This document shows positions 6,269 to 6,424 of a stretch of DNA of 6,424 nucleotides, piece by piece; position 1 is the stretch's first letter, and every line of letters starts with the position of its first letter. This DNA is from an uncultured Ruminococcus sp. (GTDB lineage Bacteria; Bacillota; Clostridia; Oscillospirales; Ruminococcaceae). A model generated the notes under the pieces. That model did not search any database. It had not been told where the DNA came from and worked only from the letters and a program-made list of their open reading frames with translations. The stretch spans positions 1-6,424 of the forward strand of contig USJI01000070.1 of assembly GCA_900554975.1 (NCBI GenBank). Direction: 5' to 3'. Both the position numbers and the translations under genes were made by a program.

Positions 6269-6424
6269 TATGATGAATGTACACAACAGGTATACTGTTC
6301 CTCCCGCACAGACGGCAAGAGGCAGAGCATAAAGATTTTTAAGCGGAATATGCGGATAGACAAGCCATGCGGTTACTGCACAGAAAGTTCCCGAAAACAG
6401 CGACGGAAGCAGTGTTCGGAAAGG
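6248..6424 (-). CDS. C-terminal end of a flippase-like membrane protein, partial
   Basis: On the - strand an open frame runs from the window edge to a TAA at 6250-6248, giving 58 residues that end in GKGRH. It contains two hydrophobic segments (visible residues about 5-22, LLPSLFSGTFCAVTAW..., and about 31-51, LYALPLAVCAGGTVYLL...) separated by a short loop with PHIPLKN, then a basic tail. This pattern (R..LPSL...A, short loop, then an L.L....GG.VYLL helix and a Lys-rich end) is like the last two helices of polysaccharide/lipid-II flippase-type proteins (Wzx, PST, SpoVB families). The family call rests on a short fragment and is tentative; that it is coding is supported by the uninterrupted frame, the codon choice matching the neighbours and the terminator immediately at its end. 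Confidence 0.6.
   Translation of the reverse strand, partial: PFRTLLPSLFSGTFCAVTAWLVYPHIPLKNLYALPLAVCAGGTVYLLCTFIIKGKGRH

Noticed and set aside
6270..6332. 20-codon + strand ORF beginning ATGATGAATG after the terminator
   Set aside because: It is too short, has no Shine-Dalgarno site apart from pyrimidine-rich terminator sequence, and is antisense to the better-supported - strand gene.
1..6424. CRISPR array, tRNA or rRNA, insertion sequence, phage or defence genes
   Set aside because: No repeat-spacer pattern, cloverleaf, transposase motif or terminal inverted repeats were seen. Nearly all the sequence is taken up by the three + strand genes and the partial - strand gene.

Overview
The window looks like chromosomal DNA of a fibre-degrading, Gram-positive gut or rumen bacterium, most likely a Ruminococcus-like clostridium. 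The support is a lipoprotein-anchored CBM35-GH26 mannanase, a GH95 fucosidase, purine-rich AGGAG-type ribosome sites and moderately AT-rich genes preferring CTT/CTG, GAA and AAA codons. The genus is inferred from style and gene content, not from a marker gene.

Layout. Positions 2-2131 (+) hold a GH95 alpha-L-fucosidase whose first several dozen codons lie before the window. Fourteen bases later, 2146-3756 (+) encodes a lipoprotein with a CBM35-like module and a GH26 catalytic domain. These two genes are probably co-transcribed and together remove fucose side groups and cut a beta-mannan-type backbone, although they need not act on the same polymer. The 82-base gap 3757-3838 contains a striking 14-bp perfect inverted repeat with an extended -10 promoter (TG-N-TATAAT) across its centre, followed by a strong ribosome site. 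It probably starts a separate, possibly operator-controlled unit: 3839-6220 (+), a 793-residue multi-pass membrane protein with a large predicted extracytoplasmic beta-rich insert and features resembling GT-C-type glycosyltransferases. A canonical hairpin terminator follows at 6238-6268.

From the right edge a convergent gene (6248-6424, -) enters. Only its last 58 codons are visible. They look like the final two membrane helices of a polysaccharide flippase-type protein, and the stop codon lies in the loop of the shared terminator.

The left part is therefore glycan degradation, and the right part looks like membrane or cell-envelope glycan work. I did not find a clear undescribed defence, mobile or RNA system. 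The best leads are the promoter-containing palindrome, the uncharacterised membrane protein it should control, and a His-to-Gln change next to the catalytic acid of the GH26 enzyme.
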